Below are positions 10,917 to 19,972 of a stretch of DNA of 64,000 bases, in pieces. This DNA is from Flavobacterium branchiicola (GTDB lineage: Bacteria > Bacteroidota > Bacteroidia > Flavobacteriales > Flavobacteriaceae), in assembly GCF_018383905.1 (NCBI RefSeq), contig NZ_JAGYWA010000001.1, forward strand, positions 391,518 through 455,517, written 5' to 3'. A program made the translations under genes and the position numbers. The notes beneath the pieces are model-generated. The model made no database searches. It was not told where the DNA came from and saw only the letters and a program-made list of their open reading frames with translations. Positions within the stretch are counted from its first letter, which is position 1. Each line of letters opens with the position of its first letter.

Positions 10917-12314
10917 TTAATAATGAAAATGTTTACTTTCTTCAATGAAAGGATTTCTTTTTGCTAACAAAGGAGCTTTAGTTAATGCTGTGAATACAAC
11001 AAAAATAAACAATCCTAAGAAGAAAAGTATAGATGCAATTTCAGGAACTCCAATAAACCATTGGTCTCCTACTGTACCAGGCATAACCATATTAAAGAAA
11101 TCAACATAATGACCTAATAAGATAACAACACCAGCCATTACAATAACCCAGCTTAGACGTTTAAAGTCTGTATTGATTAATATTAATAATGGGAAAACAA
11201 AGTTCATAACTACAGCACCAAAGAATGGCAGATTGTATAATTGAATTCTTGTTACAAAGTAAGTTACCTCTTCCGGAATATTAGCATACCAGATTAGCAT
11301 AAATTGAGAGAACCATAAATAAGTCCAGAAAATACTAATTCCAAACATAAATTTAGCTAAATCATGAATATGACTAGTATTAACATACTCTAAATATCCT
11401 TTAGATTTTAAATATATTGTTACTAAAGCAATAGCAGTAATACCACTTACAAAGAATGAAGCAAATACATACCATCCGAATAATGTACTGAACCAGTGAG
11501 GATCAAATGACATAATCCAGTCCCAAGACATAATAGACTCAGATACGATAAAGAAAACAAGGAATCCAGCAGAAATCTTAAAGTTCTTTTTGTAATTCAA
11601 ATCATCATTAGCCTCTTCCTGAGCTAAACAGTTTTTTCTAGAATAGAAACGGTATAAGTTCCATCCTAATAAAAATACAAATGCTCTTGCGATCCAGAAA
11701 CCAAAATTTAAATAACCAGCTTTTCCAGCTATGATTGCATCATAATTAGGACTTTTAGGATCTGTAACTCCTTCACCTAACCATACAAAAATATGATTAA
11801 AATGTAATCCGCATAAAACTAAGATTATAAAGAAAATTACTGAACCAACTGGCAAATAAGCCGTTAAACCTTGCATAACTCTAAACAAAACAGGAGACCA
11901 ACCAGCCTGAGAAACTTGTTGAATAGCATAAAATGCTAAAACTCCCATAGAAAGCAGTAAAAAGAAAATACAAGCAACATATAATGCTGACCAAGGTTTG
12001 TTTTGTAATTGGTGCAACACGTGAGTTAAATGCTCTTCATGCTCATTTGCACCAGTAACTTTTGCATGTTCTCCACCTTTATGTGAATCATGCGAAGCTT
12101 CGGCAGCAGCTTCATGATGCCCGGCTTCTTTGTGAGAAGCTTCTGCACCTTCTTCATGCGCTGCACCATGAGATCCATGAGCATCCGCAGCTAGTATTTT
12201 TTCAACTTCTTGAATATCTTTAGGCGCACTTAAAAAACCATACCCAATTCCTAATATACCAACGGCCATTAGGATGATAGAAAAAGTTTTTAATTTACTT
12301 GAAAATGTATACAT
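10917..12314 (-). CDS. actF: Alternative complex III subunit ActF
   Basis: A polytopic membrane subunit of the quinol-oxidising alternative complex III, related to ActC/NrfD but without assigned redox cofactors. I place the start at the ATG at 12314 (MYTFSSKLK, 465 residues); the frame is open to a TTG directly after the actE stop, but that would add nine residues with no start-site support. After the first helix comes a histidine- and alanine-rich loop (about residues 43-100, many H-x-x-H and GHH groups), then roughly ten membrane helices. The histidine-rich loop echoes the His-rich start of subunit I and might bind metal; this is inference. Confidence 0.9.
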   Translation of the reverse strand: MYTFSSKLKTFSIILMAVGILGIGYGFLSAPKDIQEVEKILAADAHGSHGAAHEEGAEASHKEAGHHEAAAEASHDSHKGGEHAKVTGANEHEEHLTHVLHQLQNKPWSALYVACIFFLLLSMGVLAFYAIQQVSQAGWSPVLFRVMQGLTAYLPVGSVIFFIILVLCGLHFNHIFVWLGEGVTDPKSPNYDAIIAGKAGYLNFGFWIARAFVFLLGWNLYRFYSRKNCLAQEEANDDLNYKKNFKISAGFLVFFIVSESIMSWDWIMSFDPHWFSTLFGWYVFASFFVSGITAIALVTIYLKSKGYLEYVNTSHIHDLAKFMFGISIFWTYLWFSQFMLIWYANIPEEVTYFVTRIQLYNLPFFGAVVMNFVFPLLILINTDFKRLSWVIVMAGVVILLGHYVDFFNMVMPGTVGDQWFIGVPEIASILFFLGLFIFVVFTALTKAPLLAKRNPFIEESKHFHY

Positions 12315-12341
12315 ATCTATTACGATCAGTTTGTTCAACAA

Positions 12342-12887
12342 TTATAATTGGCTTCTTAGTTTTAGAACATAGTCAGCAACTAACCAACGTTCGTGGGCAC
12401 TTAATTGATTTGCATGCGAACCCATTGCATTTAAACCGTAAGTTTCTACGTGAAAAATACTTCCTTCAGTAATTTCTCTGTCTTTATAGCTAGGTACTCC
12501 AAGAAATTTTTCTCTTTCAACCAATTTACCTTTACCGTTACCAGTTGCACCATGACAACTAATACAATAAATTTCGAAAAGCTCTTTTCCTTTACCAGAA
12601 TTTTTATCTGCTTCAGTCAAAGGAGATTTTAAATTAGCTTTTGCTAATTCATAACCTGCAGTCGAATTTTCATACTCATAAGGCTCAAAACCTCTATTAA
12701 TAGTTCCTGCAACAGGAAGCTGACCTTCTTTTCCACCTTTAAATACTTTTGCCTCTGCATATGGTTCATAACCTACAGACTCATACATATTTGGGAAATA
12801 CTGATAGTTTGGTGCCGAATTATTGTGGCAAGATGAACCTAAAATAGTTATACCAACTAAAAGTGTTATTTTATATATCCTTTTCAT
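12342..12887 (-). CDS. actE: Alternative complex III monoheme cytochrome c ActE
   Basis: A 181-residue lipoprotein cytochrome c. The signal peptide ends in a lipobox (LGSSC, lipidated Cys at about residue 20), and a single heme c motif is present, CISCHG, followed by the usual class-I cytochrome fold with a distal methionine candidate in the LNAMGSHANQ segment. In ACIII, ActE is the electron exit toward the terminal oxidase. It sits 8 bp after actD and directly before actF. Confidence 0.93.
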   Translation of the reverse strand: MKRIYKITLLVGITILGSSCHNNSAPNYQYFPNMYESVGYEPYAEAKVFKGGKEGQLPVAGTINRGFEPYEYENSTAGYELAKANLKSPLTEADKNSGKGKELFEIYCISCHGATGNGKGKLVEREKFLGVPSYKDREITEGSIFHVETYGLNAMGSHANQLSAHERWLVADYVLKLRSQL

Positions 12888-12895
12888 AGCTACAA

Positions 12896-13420
12896 TTAAT
12901 TCTTTTCAATTACTTTAACTTCAACTGCACCTGTACCTTCGAAAAAAGAAACAAGTTCTGCTTCGTTATCATTTACAGCAACTTCCATTAAGAAATGGTC
13001 ATCTGTTGTTCTTACATCAGGATTTTCTGCCTGCTTAAATGGCCAAAGTCTACTTCTCATATAAAAAGTAATAACCATTAAGTGAGCTGCAAAAAATACA
13101 GTCATTTCAAACATAATTGGCACAAAAGATGGCATATTCTGAATGAAACTAAAACTTGGTTTTCCACCAATATCTTGTGGCCAGTCATGAATCATGATAT
13201 AACTCATCATAAATGTTGCAACAGAAATTCCAACACATCCATAAAGGAACGCACAAATTGCTAATCTTGTTGGCGCTAAGCCCATAGCTTTATCCAATCC
13301 GTGAACTGGGAATGGAGTAAAAACCTCTTCAATATGATGATGAGCAGCTCTTGTTTTCTTAACTGCATCCATCAAAATATCATCGTCATTATAAATGGCG
13401 TATATTACTTTATTACTCAT
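12896..13420 (-). CDS. actD: Alternative complex III subunit ActD (DUF3341)
   Basis: A 174-residue DUF3341 protein with a soluble N-terminal part (YAIYNDDDILMDAVKKTR) and two membrane helices (about 57-80 and 98-122), the known architecture of ActD. It has no cofactor motif. The start overlaps the actC stop by 8 bp, which suggests coupled translation of neighbouring subunits. Confidence 0.93.
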   Translation of the reverse strand: MSNKVIYAIYNDDDILMDAVKKTRAAHHHIEEVFTPFPVHGLDKAMGLAPTRLAICAFLYGCVGISVATFMMSYIMIHDWPQDIGGKPSFSFIQNMPSFVPIMFEMTVFFAAHLMVITFYMRSRLWPFKQAENPDVRTTDDHFLMEVAVNDNEAELVSFFEGTGAVEVKVIEKN

Positions 13421-14816
13421 GATGTGAATCTTTACTGTTTGCTCTTTCTCTAATGTAATTATCTCCTGTTCCTTTCAAAATTGTTTTTACCTCCGCCTGA
13501 GCAATTACAGGGAATGTTCTAGAGTATAATAAAAACAATACAAAGAAGAAACCAATTGTTCCAATGAAAATCCCAATATCAACAAATGTTGGTGAGAACA
13601 TTGTCCATGAAGATGGAAGGTAATCTCTATGTAAAGAAGTAACAATAATTACGAATCTTTCGAACCACATTCCGATGTTTACAACGATCGAAATAATAAA
13701 TGAAAACATGATACTTGTTCTTAATTTCTTAAACCACATAAATTGTGGAGAGAAAACGTTACAAGTCATCATAGACCAATACGCCCACCAGTAAGGTCCG
13801 GTAGCTCTGTTTAAGAACGCGTATTGCTCATACTCTACTCCTGAATACCAAGCTACAAATAACTCAGTAATATAAGCCACACCAACGATAGAACCTGTAA
13901 TCATAATAATGATATTCATTAATTCAATATGTTGTAATGTGATGTATGCTTCAAGATTAGAAACTTTTCTCATAACGATCAACAATGTATTTACCATCGC
14001 AAATCCTGAGAATACCGCTCCAGCAACGAAGTAAGGAGGGAAAATTGTTGTATGCCATCCTGGAATTACAGAAGTAGCAAAGTCCATAGATACAATCGTG
14101 TGTACAGAAAGTACAAGAGGAGTAGCTAAACCAGCTAATACTAAAGATACTTCTTCAAAACGTTGCCAATCTTTAGCTCTACCGCTCCATCCAAAACTTA
14201 AGATAGAATAAACTCTTTTATTAAACGGAGTTATAGCTCTATCACGAAGCATTGCAAAGTCAGGCAATAAACCAGTCCACCAGAAAACTAATGATACTGA
14301 AAGATACGTTGAAATCGCGAATACGTCCCAAAGTAATGGTGAGTTAAAGTTTACCCATAAAGATCCAAATTGATTTGGAATAGGTAATACCCAGTATGCT
14401 AACCATGGACGACCCATGTGAATAATTGGGAATAAACCAGCTTGTACTACCGAGAAGATAGTCATAGCTTCTGCAGAACGGTTAATAGCCATTCTCCAAC
14501 GTTGACGGAAAAGTAATAATACCGCAGAAATTAATGTTCCGGCGTGACCAATACCAACCCACCAAACGAAGTTAGTAATATCCCAAGCCCAACCAACTGT
14601 TTTATTTAATCCCCATGTTCCGATACCGGTAGATACGGTGTAAATTATACAGCCTAATCCCCAAAGGAAGGCTATTAATGCGATTGAAAATACAATCCAC
14701 CATTGTTTATTTGCAGGTCCTTCAACAGGCGCTGCCACATCTACAGTTACATCGTGATAAGATTTATCACCAATAACTAAAGGTTTTCTAATGGGTGCTT
14801 CGTAGTGAGACGACAT
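13413..14816 (-). CDS. actC: Alternative complex III NrfD-like quinol-binding subunit ActC
   Basis: A 467-residue integral membrane protein of the NrfD/PsrC family with about ten helices. In ACIII this subunit forms the menaquinol-binding site next to the [3Fe-4S] cluster of ActB. Sequence marks include the helical core beginning WWVGIGHAGTLISAVLLLFR and PLLWDVFAISTYLSVSLVFW, regions conserved in NrfD proteins. It lies 33 bp after actB and overlaps actD. Confidence 0.94.
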   Translation of the reverse strand: MSSHYEAPIRKPLVIGDKSYHDVTVDVAAPVEGPANKQWWIVFSIALIAFLWGLGCIIYTVSTGIGTWGLNKTVGWAWDITNFVWWVGIGHAGTLISAVLLLFRQRWRMAINRSAEAMTIFSVVQAGLFPIIHMGRPWLAYWVLPIPNQFGSLWVNFNSPLLWDVFAISTYLSVSLVFWWTGLLPDFAMLRDRAITPFNKRVYSILSFGWSGRAKDWQRFEEVSLVLAGLATPLVLSVHTIVSMDFATSVIPGWHTTIFPPYFVAGAVFSGFAMVNTLLIVMRKVSNLEAYITLQHIELMNIIIMITGSIVGVAYITELFVAWYSGVEYEQYAFLNRATGPYWWAYWSMMTCNVFSPQFMWFKKLRTSIMFSFIISIVVNIGMWFERFVIIVTSLHRDYLPSSWTMFSPTFVDIGIFIGTIGFFFVLFLLYSRTFPVIAQAEVKTILKGTGDNYIRERANSKDSHHE

Positions 14817-14849
14817 AATCCTTTATATGTTTCTTAATTAATAATTTTT

Positions 14850-17800
14850 CTAAGTATTTCTAACTTTAACATGGTAAACCACATTAGGTTTTGTTCCAAC
14901 ATGCTCTAATAAATGGTATGATCTTTCATCAGCAGCTAATTTAGCAACTTTACTTTCTTTATCATTAACATCACCAAATATCATAGCTCCAGAAGAACAA
15001 GCACTAGAACAAGCTGTTTGGAATTCACCATCAGCAACTGGGCGACCTTCGTTTTTAGCTTTTAATTTAGTAGCTTGTGTCATTTGAATACACATAGAAC
15101 ATTTTTCCATAACTCCACGAGAACGAACGTTTACGTCTGGGTTTAATACCATACGACCTAAATCATCATTCATGTGGTAATCGAATTCACTGTTTTTATT
15201 ATATAAGAACCAGTTAAAACGACGTACTTTATAAGGACAGTTGTTTGCACAGTAACGAGTACCAACACATCTGTTGTATGCCATGTGGTTTTGACCTTCA
15301 CGACCGTGAGAAGTTGCAGCAACAGGACAAACTGTTTCACATGGTGCGTGATTACAGTGTTGACACATTACTGGCTGGAAAGCTACTTGTGGATTATCTC
15401 CAGGTTTTTCCATTTCATTGAATGTAGACAATGAACTAGATAAACCAGCAATTCCTTCTTTTCTTTCGTTATCACCTTCAAAAGTACTTTCAGAAGAATA
15501 ATATCTGTCAATACGCAACCAGTGCATATCACGACTTCTTCTAACTTCAGCTTTACCAACAACAGGAACGTTATTCTCTGCATGACAAGCGATAACACAA
15601 GCCCCACAACCAGTACAAGCATTTAAATCAATCGAAAGATTAAAATGATGTCCAGTAGATCGGTCAAATGACTCCCATAAATCAACAGTTGTAGCTTTAA
15701 CTTCTTCGTGATCTAAAGATACCATTGGTTGTTCGTTCCAATGTTCAGCATCTTTAGTGTTAAAAATTTCCAGAGTAGTTTCTTTAATAATATCTCCTCT
15801 ACCCATTAACGTTTTCTGCCCTTGTACACAAGCGAACTCATGAACACCATTAGCTTTTGCTAAAGTAATAGACTGAACACCGTTAAAGTTTTTATATACA
15901 GCGTAAGCATTTAAACCTACTTGCATTTCTTCTTTTAAAGCCGCTTTACGACCATAACCAAGCGCTAAACCAACAGTTCCAACAGCTTGTCCTGGCTGAA
16001 CAATTACTGGAACGTTTTCTAATTTAACACCATCAGCAGTTGTAATTGTAGCATAACTACCATTTAATCCACCGTTTGCAACAATCTCATTTGATAAATC
16101 GTACTTTTTAGCATCTGCATTAGATACCGTAACGTAGTTATCCCAAGAAACTCTTGTAATTGGATCTGGAAACTCTTGCAACCATGGGTTGTTAGCGTGT
16201 TGTCCGTCTCCTAATCCTGTTTTAGTATATAATACTAATTCAAGACCACCAACAGATTTTGATTTAGAAAGCGCATTTGCAGCACCAGCATAGTCAAAAG
16301 ATCCACCAGCTAAAGCAGCAGAACCTATTACTACTACACCATCATGTAATACTTTGTTCCAAGAAGAACCAGCAACAAAACCAGCTGCATTAGCTTTAAG
16401 GTAATCGTAGAAAGTTCCACCAACACCATTTAAAGACAATAAAACATCTTGGAATTGCTTTGTATTAAATATAGGACGAATAGTAGGTTGCGTTAAACCA
16501 TAAGTTCCTTTAGTAATTACTACATCTCCCCAAGATTCTAAGTAATGAGGTGCAGGAGCAGCGATTGTAGCAACTGAAGCAGTTTCATCATCTTTTAATG
16601 CGAAAGCTACTGAAGTTTTAACTTTTTTCAATCCAGATACAAATGAAGCAGAATCTGCTAAAGTGTAAACCGGATTAACTCCACTCATAATTAAAGTATG
16701 AACAGAACCTGCATTCATATCGTTCAATAATTGAGATACCACTGCATTAGATCCTTTTCTAATTTGTCTTGTACCAACTGTACTGAACGACTCACTAGCT
16801 AATGCCTGATTAATAGCTAAAACTAATAACTGAGCATTTTTATCTTCAATTCCAGATACTAAAACTCCTTTTGAACCGGCTGCTTTTAATTGCTGAGCTG
16901 CTTTTACAACTTCAGCTTTAAATTTACCATCCAAAGTAACAGGAACAGAAGCACCTACAACTATATTATATATTTGAACTAAAGCTTGTTTTTGATCTGC
17001 TCCAGTCATTGGAACACGCTTATCAGCAGCAGCTCCAGATAATGTCATATTTGATTCAAACTGAAAATGACGAGACATTTTTCCGTTTTGAGGAATACGT
17101 CCTTTTGCATATCCAGAATCATATCCACCACCTTGCCAGTCTCCTAAGAAATCAGCACCAACAGATACAATTAAAGAAGCTTTTGAGAAATCGTAATCAA
17201 CCAAAGCTCTTTCACCGTAAACAGTTTCAAAAGCATCTAAAGCATCTGATGAAGAAACTGCATCATAAACAACATGCTTTGCATTTGGGTTTTTAGCAAT
17301 AAACTCGCCAATTAATTTCTCAGTAGATGGACTTGCTAAAGTATTAGTTAATAATACTACTTGTCCACCTTTTGCTTTCGCTTCAGCTAAACTTGATTTA
17401 ATTTTCAAATCAACAGCAGACCAGCTGCTATTTTTTCCATCCAATTTAGGCTCTTTTAAACGAGAGCTATCGTACAATCCTAAGATCGATGCGTGAATTC
17501 TAGCGTTAGCCGAAAATTTAGCACCTTCGATAGTATTGTTTTCAACTTTAATTGGACGACCCTCACGAGTTTTCACCAAAAGATTTGCAAAATCAAAACC
17601 GTCAAAAACAGTAGTTGCATAATAATCTGCAACACCAGGAATAATTTGCTCTGGTTGTAAAACATAAGGGATAGACTTGTGCACAGGACCTTCACAAGCA
17701 GCAAGTGTAACCGCTGCAGTACTAAATCCTACGTACTTTAAAAAGTCACGACGTGAAGTTCCTGATGAAGCTAAAGCATCAGCATTTCCTAAGAATTCAT

Positions 17801-17903
17801 CAGTAGGAATTTCTTCAACAAATTCGTTATTTCTAAGCGCCTCAACAATAGAACCATTCTCTAGTTCTTCAACACTTTTCCAGTATTTTTTGTTTGATGA
17901 CAT
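14850..17903 (-). CDS. actB: Alternative complex III iron-sulfur subunit ActB (fused B1-B2)
   Basis: A 1017-residue periplasmic subunit. The N-terminus carries a twin-arginine motif (SRRDFLK, R51-R52) and a lipobox LAAC (C70), so it is a Tat-exported lipoprotein. Residues about 75-720 form a molybdopterin-oxidoreductase-like fold that, in this family, binds no molybdenum cofactor. The C-terminal part (about 760-1000) is a ferredoxin-like domain with four cysteine sets: CTGCGACVIAC, CQHCNHAPCETVCP, CANNCP and CSMC…CSSAC. These hold the [4Fe-4S]/[3Fe-4S] clusters that take electrons from quinol at ActC toward the ActA hemes. It lies 32 bp after actA. Confidence 0.95.
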   Translation of the reverse strand: MSSNKKYWKSVEELENGSIVEALRNNEFVEEIPTDEFLGNADALASSGTSRRDFLKYVGFSTAAVTLAACEGPVHKSIPYVLQPEQIIPGVADYYATTVFDGFDFANLLVKTREGRPIKVENNTIEGAKFSANARIHASILGLYDSSRLKEPKLDGKNSSWSAVDLKIKSSLAEAKAKGGQVVLLTNTLASPSTEKLIGEFIAKNPNAKHVVYDAVSSSDALDAFETVYGERALVDYDFSKASLIVSVGADFLGDWQGGGYDSGYAKGRIPQNGKMSRHFQFESNMTLSGAAADKRVPMTGADQKQALVQIYNIVVGASVPVTLDGKFKAEVVKAAQQLKAAGSKGVLVSGIEDKNAQLLVLAINQALASESFSTVGTRQIRKGSNAVVSQLLNDMNAGSVHTLIMSGVNPVYTLADSASFVSGLKKVKTSVAFALKDDETASVATIAAPAPHYLESWGDVVITKGTYGLTQPTIRPIFNTKQFQDVLLSLNGVGGTFYDYLKANAAGFVAGSSWNKVLHDGVVVIGSAALAGGSFDYAGAANALSKSKSVGGLELVLYTKTGLGDGQHANNPWLQEFPDPITRVSWDNYVTVSNADAKKYDLSNEIVANGGLNGSYATITTADGVKLENVPVIVQPGQAVGTVGLALGYGRKAALKEEMQVGLNAYAVYKNFNGVQSITLAKANGVHEFACVQGQKTLMGRGDIIKETTLEIFNTKDAEHWNEQPMVSLDHEEVKATTVDLWESFDRSTGHHFNLSIDLNACTGCGACVIACHAENNVPVVGKAEVRRSRDMHWLRIDRYYSSESTFEGDNERKEGIAGLSSSLSTFNEMEKPGDNPQVAFQPVMCQHCNHAPCETVCPVAATSHGREGQNHMAYNRCVGTRYCANNCPYKVRRFNWFLYNKNSEFDYHMNDDLGRMVLNPDVNVRSRGVMEKCSMCIQMTQATKLKAKNEGRPVADGEFQTACSSACSSGAMIFGDVNDKESKVAKLAADERSYHLLEHVGTKPNVVYHVKVRNT

Positions 17904-17935
17904 TGTATATAAATATTAAAATCTTAATAATTCGA

Positions 17936-19267
17936 TTAATAGTGGCATTTACCGCATTCTAAACCTCCCATTTGCGCTGCAGTTAATTTCTCTACACCGT
18001 ATTTTTTAGAAAGTTCAGCATGAATTTTATCATAATATGCATTTCCTTCCATCTTAACATCAGTTTTTCTATGGCAATCAATACACCATCCCATTGTTAA
18101 TTTAGAATATTGCTTCATGATTTCAAATTCCTGTACCGGTCCATGACAAGTTTGACATTCAATTCCTGCAACAGAAACGTGTTGAGAGTGATTGAAATAT
18201 ACAAAATCAGGAAGATTATGAATACGAACCCATTTTACAGGCTGTGTTTTTCCAGTATAAGCTTGTTTAGTTTTATCCCAACCAACAGCGTCATATAATT
18301 TTTGAATTTGAGCATCGTAAAACGCTTTGCTGTACTCAGGAGTAGCAGTTGTCTCAGCAACTTCAGAAATGTTTTTATGACAGTTCATACAAACATTCAA
18401 AGAAGGAATACCTGCAGTTTTACTTACACGCGCAGCAGAGTGACAATATTTACAATTGATCTCATTATCACCAGCGTGAATTTTGTGCGAATAGTGAATT
18501 GGCTGAATTGGCTCGTAGTTTTGATCTACACCAACCTGCATTAAATATCCGTATACAAAGTAACCACTAGCCAAAAGCAAGAAGATAGATGTAACTAATA
18601 CCAAAAATTGGTTTCTAGCAAAAGCCTTCCAGATTGGAGTTCTTCCTTCTTTAGGTAAAATTTCAATACCATTGTTACTAGCCACTTTTGTTAAAACTTT
18701 GTTCACCATGAACAACATAACAACTAAAATAGCCATTACTAAAGCAAGAGCTCCTAATATAACATTATTAGAAATAGCACCACTCTCAACATTTGTACCA
18801 GGAGGTGTCGCAGCGCCACCAGCGGCAGCAACAGGCTCAGCTTTAACTTCAGAAGTATAAGCTATAATATTATCAATATCGCCTTCAGATAACTGAGGAA
18901 AAGAAGTCATTACTGCTTTGTTGTTTTCCTCGAAAAGTTTAACAGCAACAGCATCACCTGACTTAATCATGTCAGAACTGTTATGCACCCACTTGTAAAT
19001 CCAAGCCATTTCGTGCTTAGCAGCAACTCCTCTAAGTGCAGGACCTGTTGATTTAGCATCTAATTTGTGACATGCAGCGCAATTTGCATTAAAAAGTTCT
19101 TTCCCTTTTGCCGGATCACCACCAGCAGTTGCAGCCGGAGCAGCAGCTTCAGGCGCCGCAGGAGCAGCAGCATCTTGAGCAAATGAAGTTAGGGAGAAAA
19201 TCAGCGTTAGCGATAAGCTAAGAAGCAATTTTCTTGAGATCGAATTATGGTTACCCACCTTTTTCAT
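17936..19267 (-). CDS. actA: Alternative complex III multiheme cytochrome c ActA with fused N-terminal cytochrome domain
   Basis: First gene of the operon, 443 residues. After a signal peptide (to about A30) comes an Ala/Pro linker, then a class-I cytochrome c domain with CAACH (63-67), a membrane helix (167-188), a second helix (220-242), and a multiheme domain with CKYCH (272-276), CMNCH (293-297), CQTCH (371-375), CIDCH (395-399) and CGKCH (438-442). That is six CxxCH motifs, while the ActA core is described as pentaheme, so the extra heme sits on the N-terminal extension. The core conducts electrons within ACIII; the added domain may act as a tethered carrier, which is inference. Confidence 0.94.
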   Translation of the reverse strand: MKKVGNHNSISRKLLLSLSLTLIFSLTSFAQDAAAPAAPEAAAPAATAGGDPAKGKELFNANCAACHKLDAKSTGPALRGVAAKHEMAWIYKWVHNSSDMIKSGDAVAVKLFEENNKAVMTSFPQLSEGDIDNIIAYTSEVKAEPVAAAGGAATPPGTNVESGAISNNVILGALALVMAILVVMLFMVNKVLTKVASNNGIEILPKEGRTPIWKAFARNQFLVLVTSIFLLLASGYFVYGYLMQVGVDQNYEPIQPIHYSHKIHAGDNEINCKYCHSAARVSKTAGIPSLNVCMNCHKNISEVAETTATPEYSKAFYDAQIQKLYDAVGWDKTKQAYTGKTQPVKWVRIHNLPDFVYFNHSQHVSVAGIECQTCHGPVQEFEIMKQYSKLTMGWCIDCHRKTDVKMEGNAYYDKIHAELSKKYGVEKLTAAQMGGLECGKCHY

Positions 19268-19354
19268 ATAGTATAATAATTATCTACTAATTTTTGGTAT
19301 GATTTTTTCTGTACTAAATCATACAAAAACTAATACCTTCTTTTAAAACTTGCA

Positions 19355-19385
19355 CAAAAATACGACTTATGTGTTATTCTCAAAA
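19355..19385 (-). promoter_or_regulatory. Promoter of the act-cox operon
   Basis: On the minus strand TTTTG (complement 19381-19385) is followed after 18 bp by TATTTTTG (complement 19355-19362), matching the Bacteroidota TTTG-N17..19-TAnnTTTG consensus. It predicts a leader of about 80 nt before actA. Confidence 0.8.
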
Positions 19386-19460
19386 CCTTAAAATAGTCTT
19401 AAATATCAATTTATATCAATTCTAAATAATATTAAAATTTTACACTCAAAGTTTAAATAG

Positions 19461-19468
19461 TATTTTTG
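19461..19468 (+). promoter_or_regulatory. -7 element TATTTTTG before the SPOR gene
   Basis: TATTTTTG followed by CA is a match to TAnnTTTG. No clear -33 TTG is seen. It overlaps the TTG at 19466, which argues that the gene starts at the downstream ATG (19487). Confidence 0.55.
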
Positions 19469-19486
19469 CATAAAAACCATCACATT

Positions 19487-19876
19487 ATGAGAATTTTAAC
19501 CCCATCGAAAAGAGTTTTCTTAACACTAACAATGTTTACATTAGCTTATAACATTCATGCTCAGGACCAAAATTTAACATTGAATCAAGATCCCAAATTT
19601 GAACAGTTATTGAACGATAAACGCAAAATTAACACGTCAATAAACACAAACGACACTTATAGAATTCAAATTTTTAGCGGTAAAAGCGAGGAAGCTAAAA
19701 AAACACTGACAGATTTCAAGAGAGAATTTTCAACTATTGACGGAACCATCATTTTTAATACTCCAAATTACAAAGTAATCGTTGGGAATTTCAAAACCCG
19801 AATAGAAGCGGAACGAAATTTAGCAGAGATTAAGAAAAAATACAAAAGTGTATTTTTATTAAAACCCGGTAAATAA
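19487..19876 (+). CDS. Secreted SPOR-domain protein
   Basis: 129 residues from the ATG at 19487 (MRILTPSKRVFLTL). The frame extends back to a TTG at 19466, but that codon lies in a promoter -7 box, so I reject it. A signal peptide ends at …YNIHAQ. The rest is mainly one SPOR domain (about residues 52-127: YRIQIFSGKSEEA…IVGNFKTRIEAERNLAEIKK). SPOR domains bind denuded glycan strands of peptidoglycan, usually at division sites. Here there is no membrane anchor, so a free periplasmic SPOR protein is likely. It is monocistronic, divergent from the act operon, and ends in a strong terminator. Confidence 0.85.
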   Translation: MRILTPSKRVFLTLTMFTLAYNIHAQDQNLTLNQDPKFEQLLNDKRKINTSINTNDTYRIQIFSGKSEEAKKTLTDFKREFSTIDGTIIFNTPNYKVIVGNFKTRIEAERNLAEIKKKYKSVFLLKPGK

Positions 19877-19900
19877 AATTTTAAGGAAAATTATCAAAAT

Positions 19901-19936
19901 AAAAAAAAGCAACTCCATTTAGAGTTGCTTTTTTTT
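19901..19936. terminator. Bidirectional intrinsic terminator
   Basis: GCAACTC pairs with GAGTTGC, flanked by A8 and T8 runs, between the SPOR gene (plus) and the MFS gene (minus). It can serve both. Confidence 0.9.
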
Positions 19937-19972
19937 ATTTGAAACTAAATATCCTTATCTTAAAAAACAAAG

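Noticed and set aside
14850..17903. ActB as an active molybdenum oxidoreductase
   Set aside because: Context (act operon) and family knowledge indicate that this fold holds no molybdopterin; only the iron-sulfur part is redox-active.
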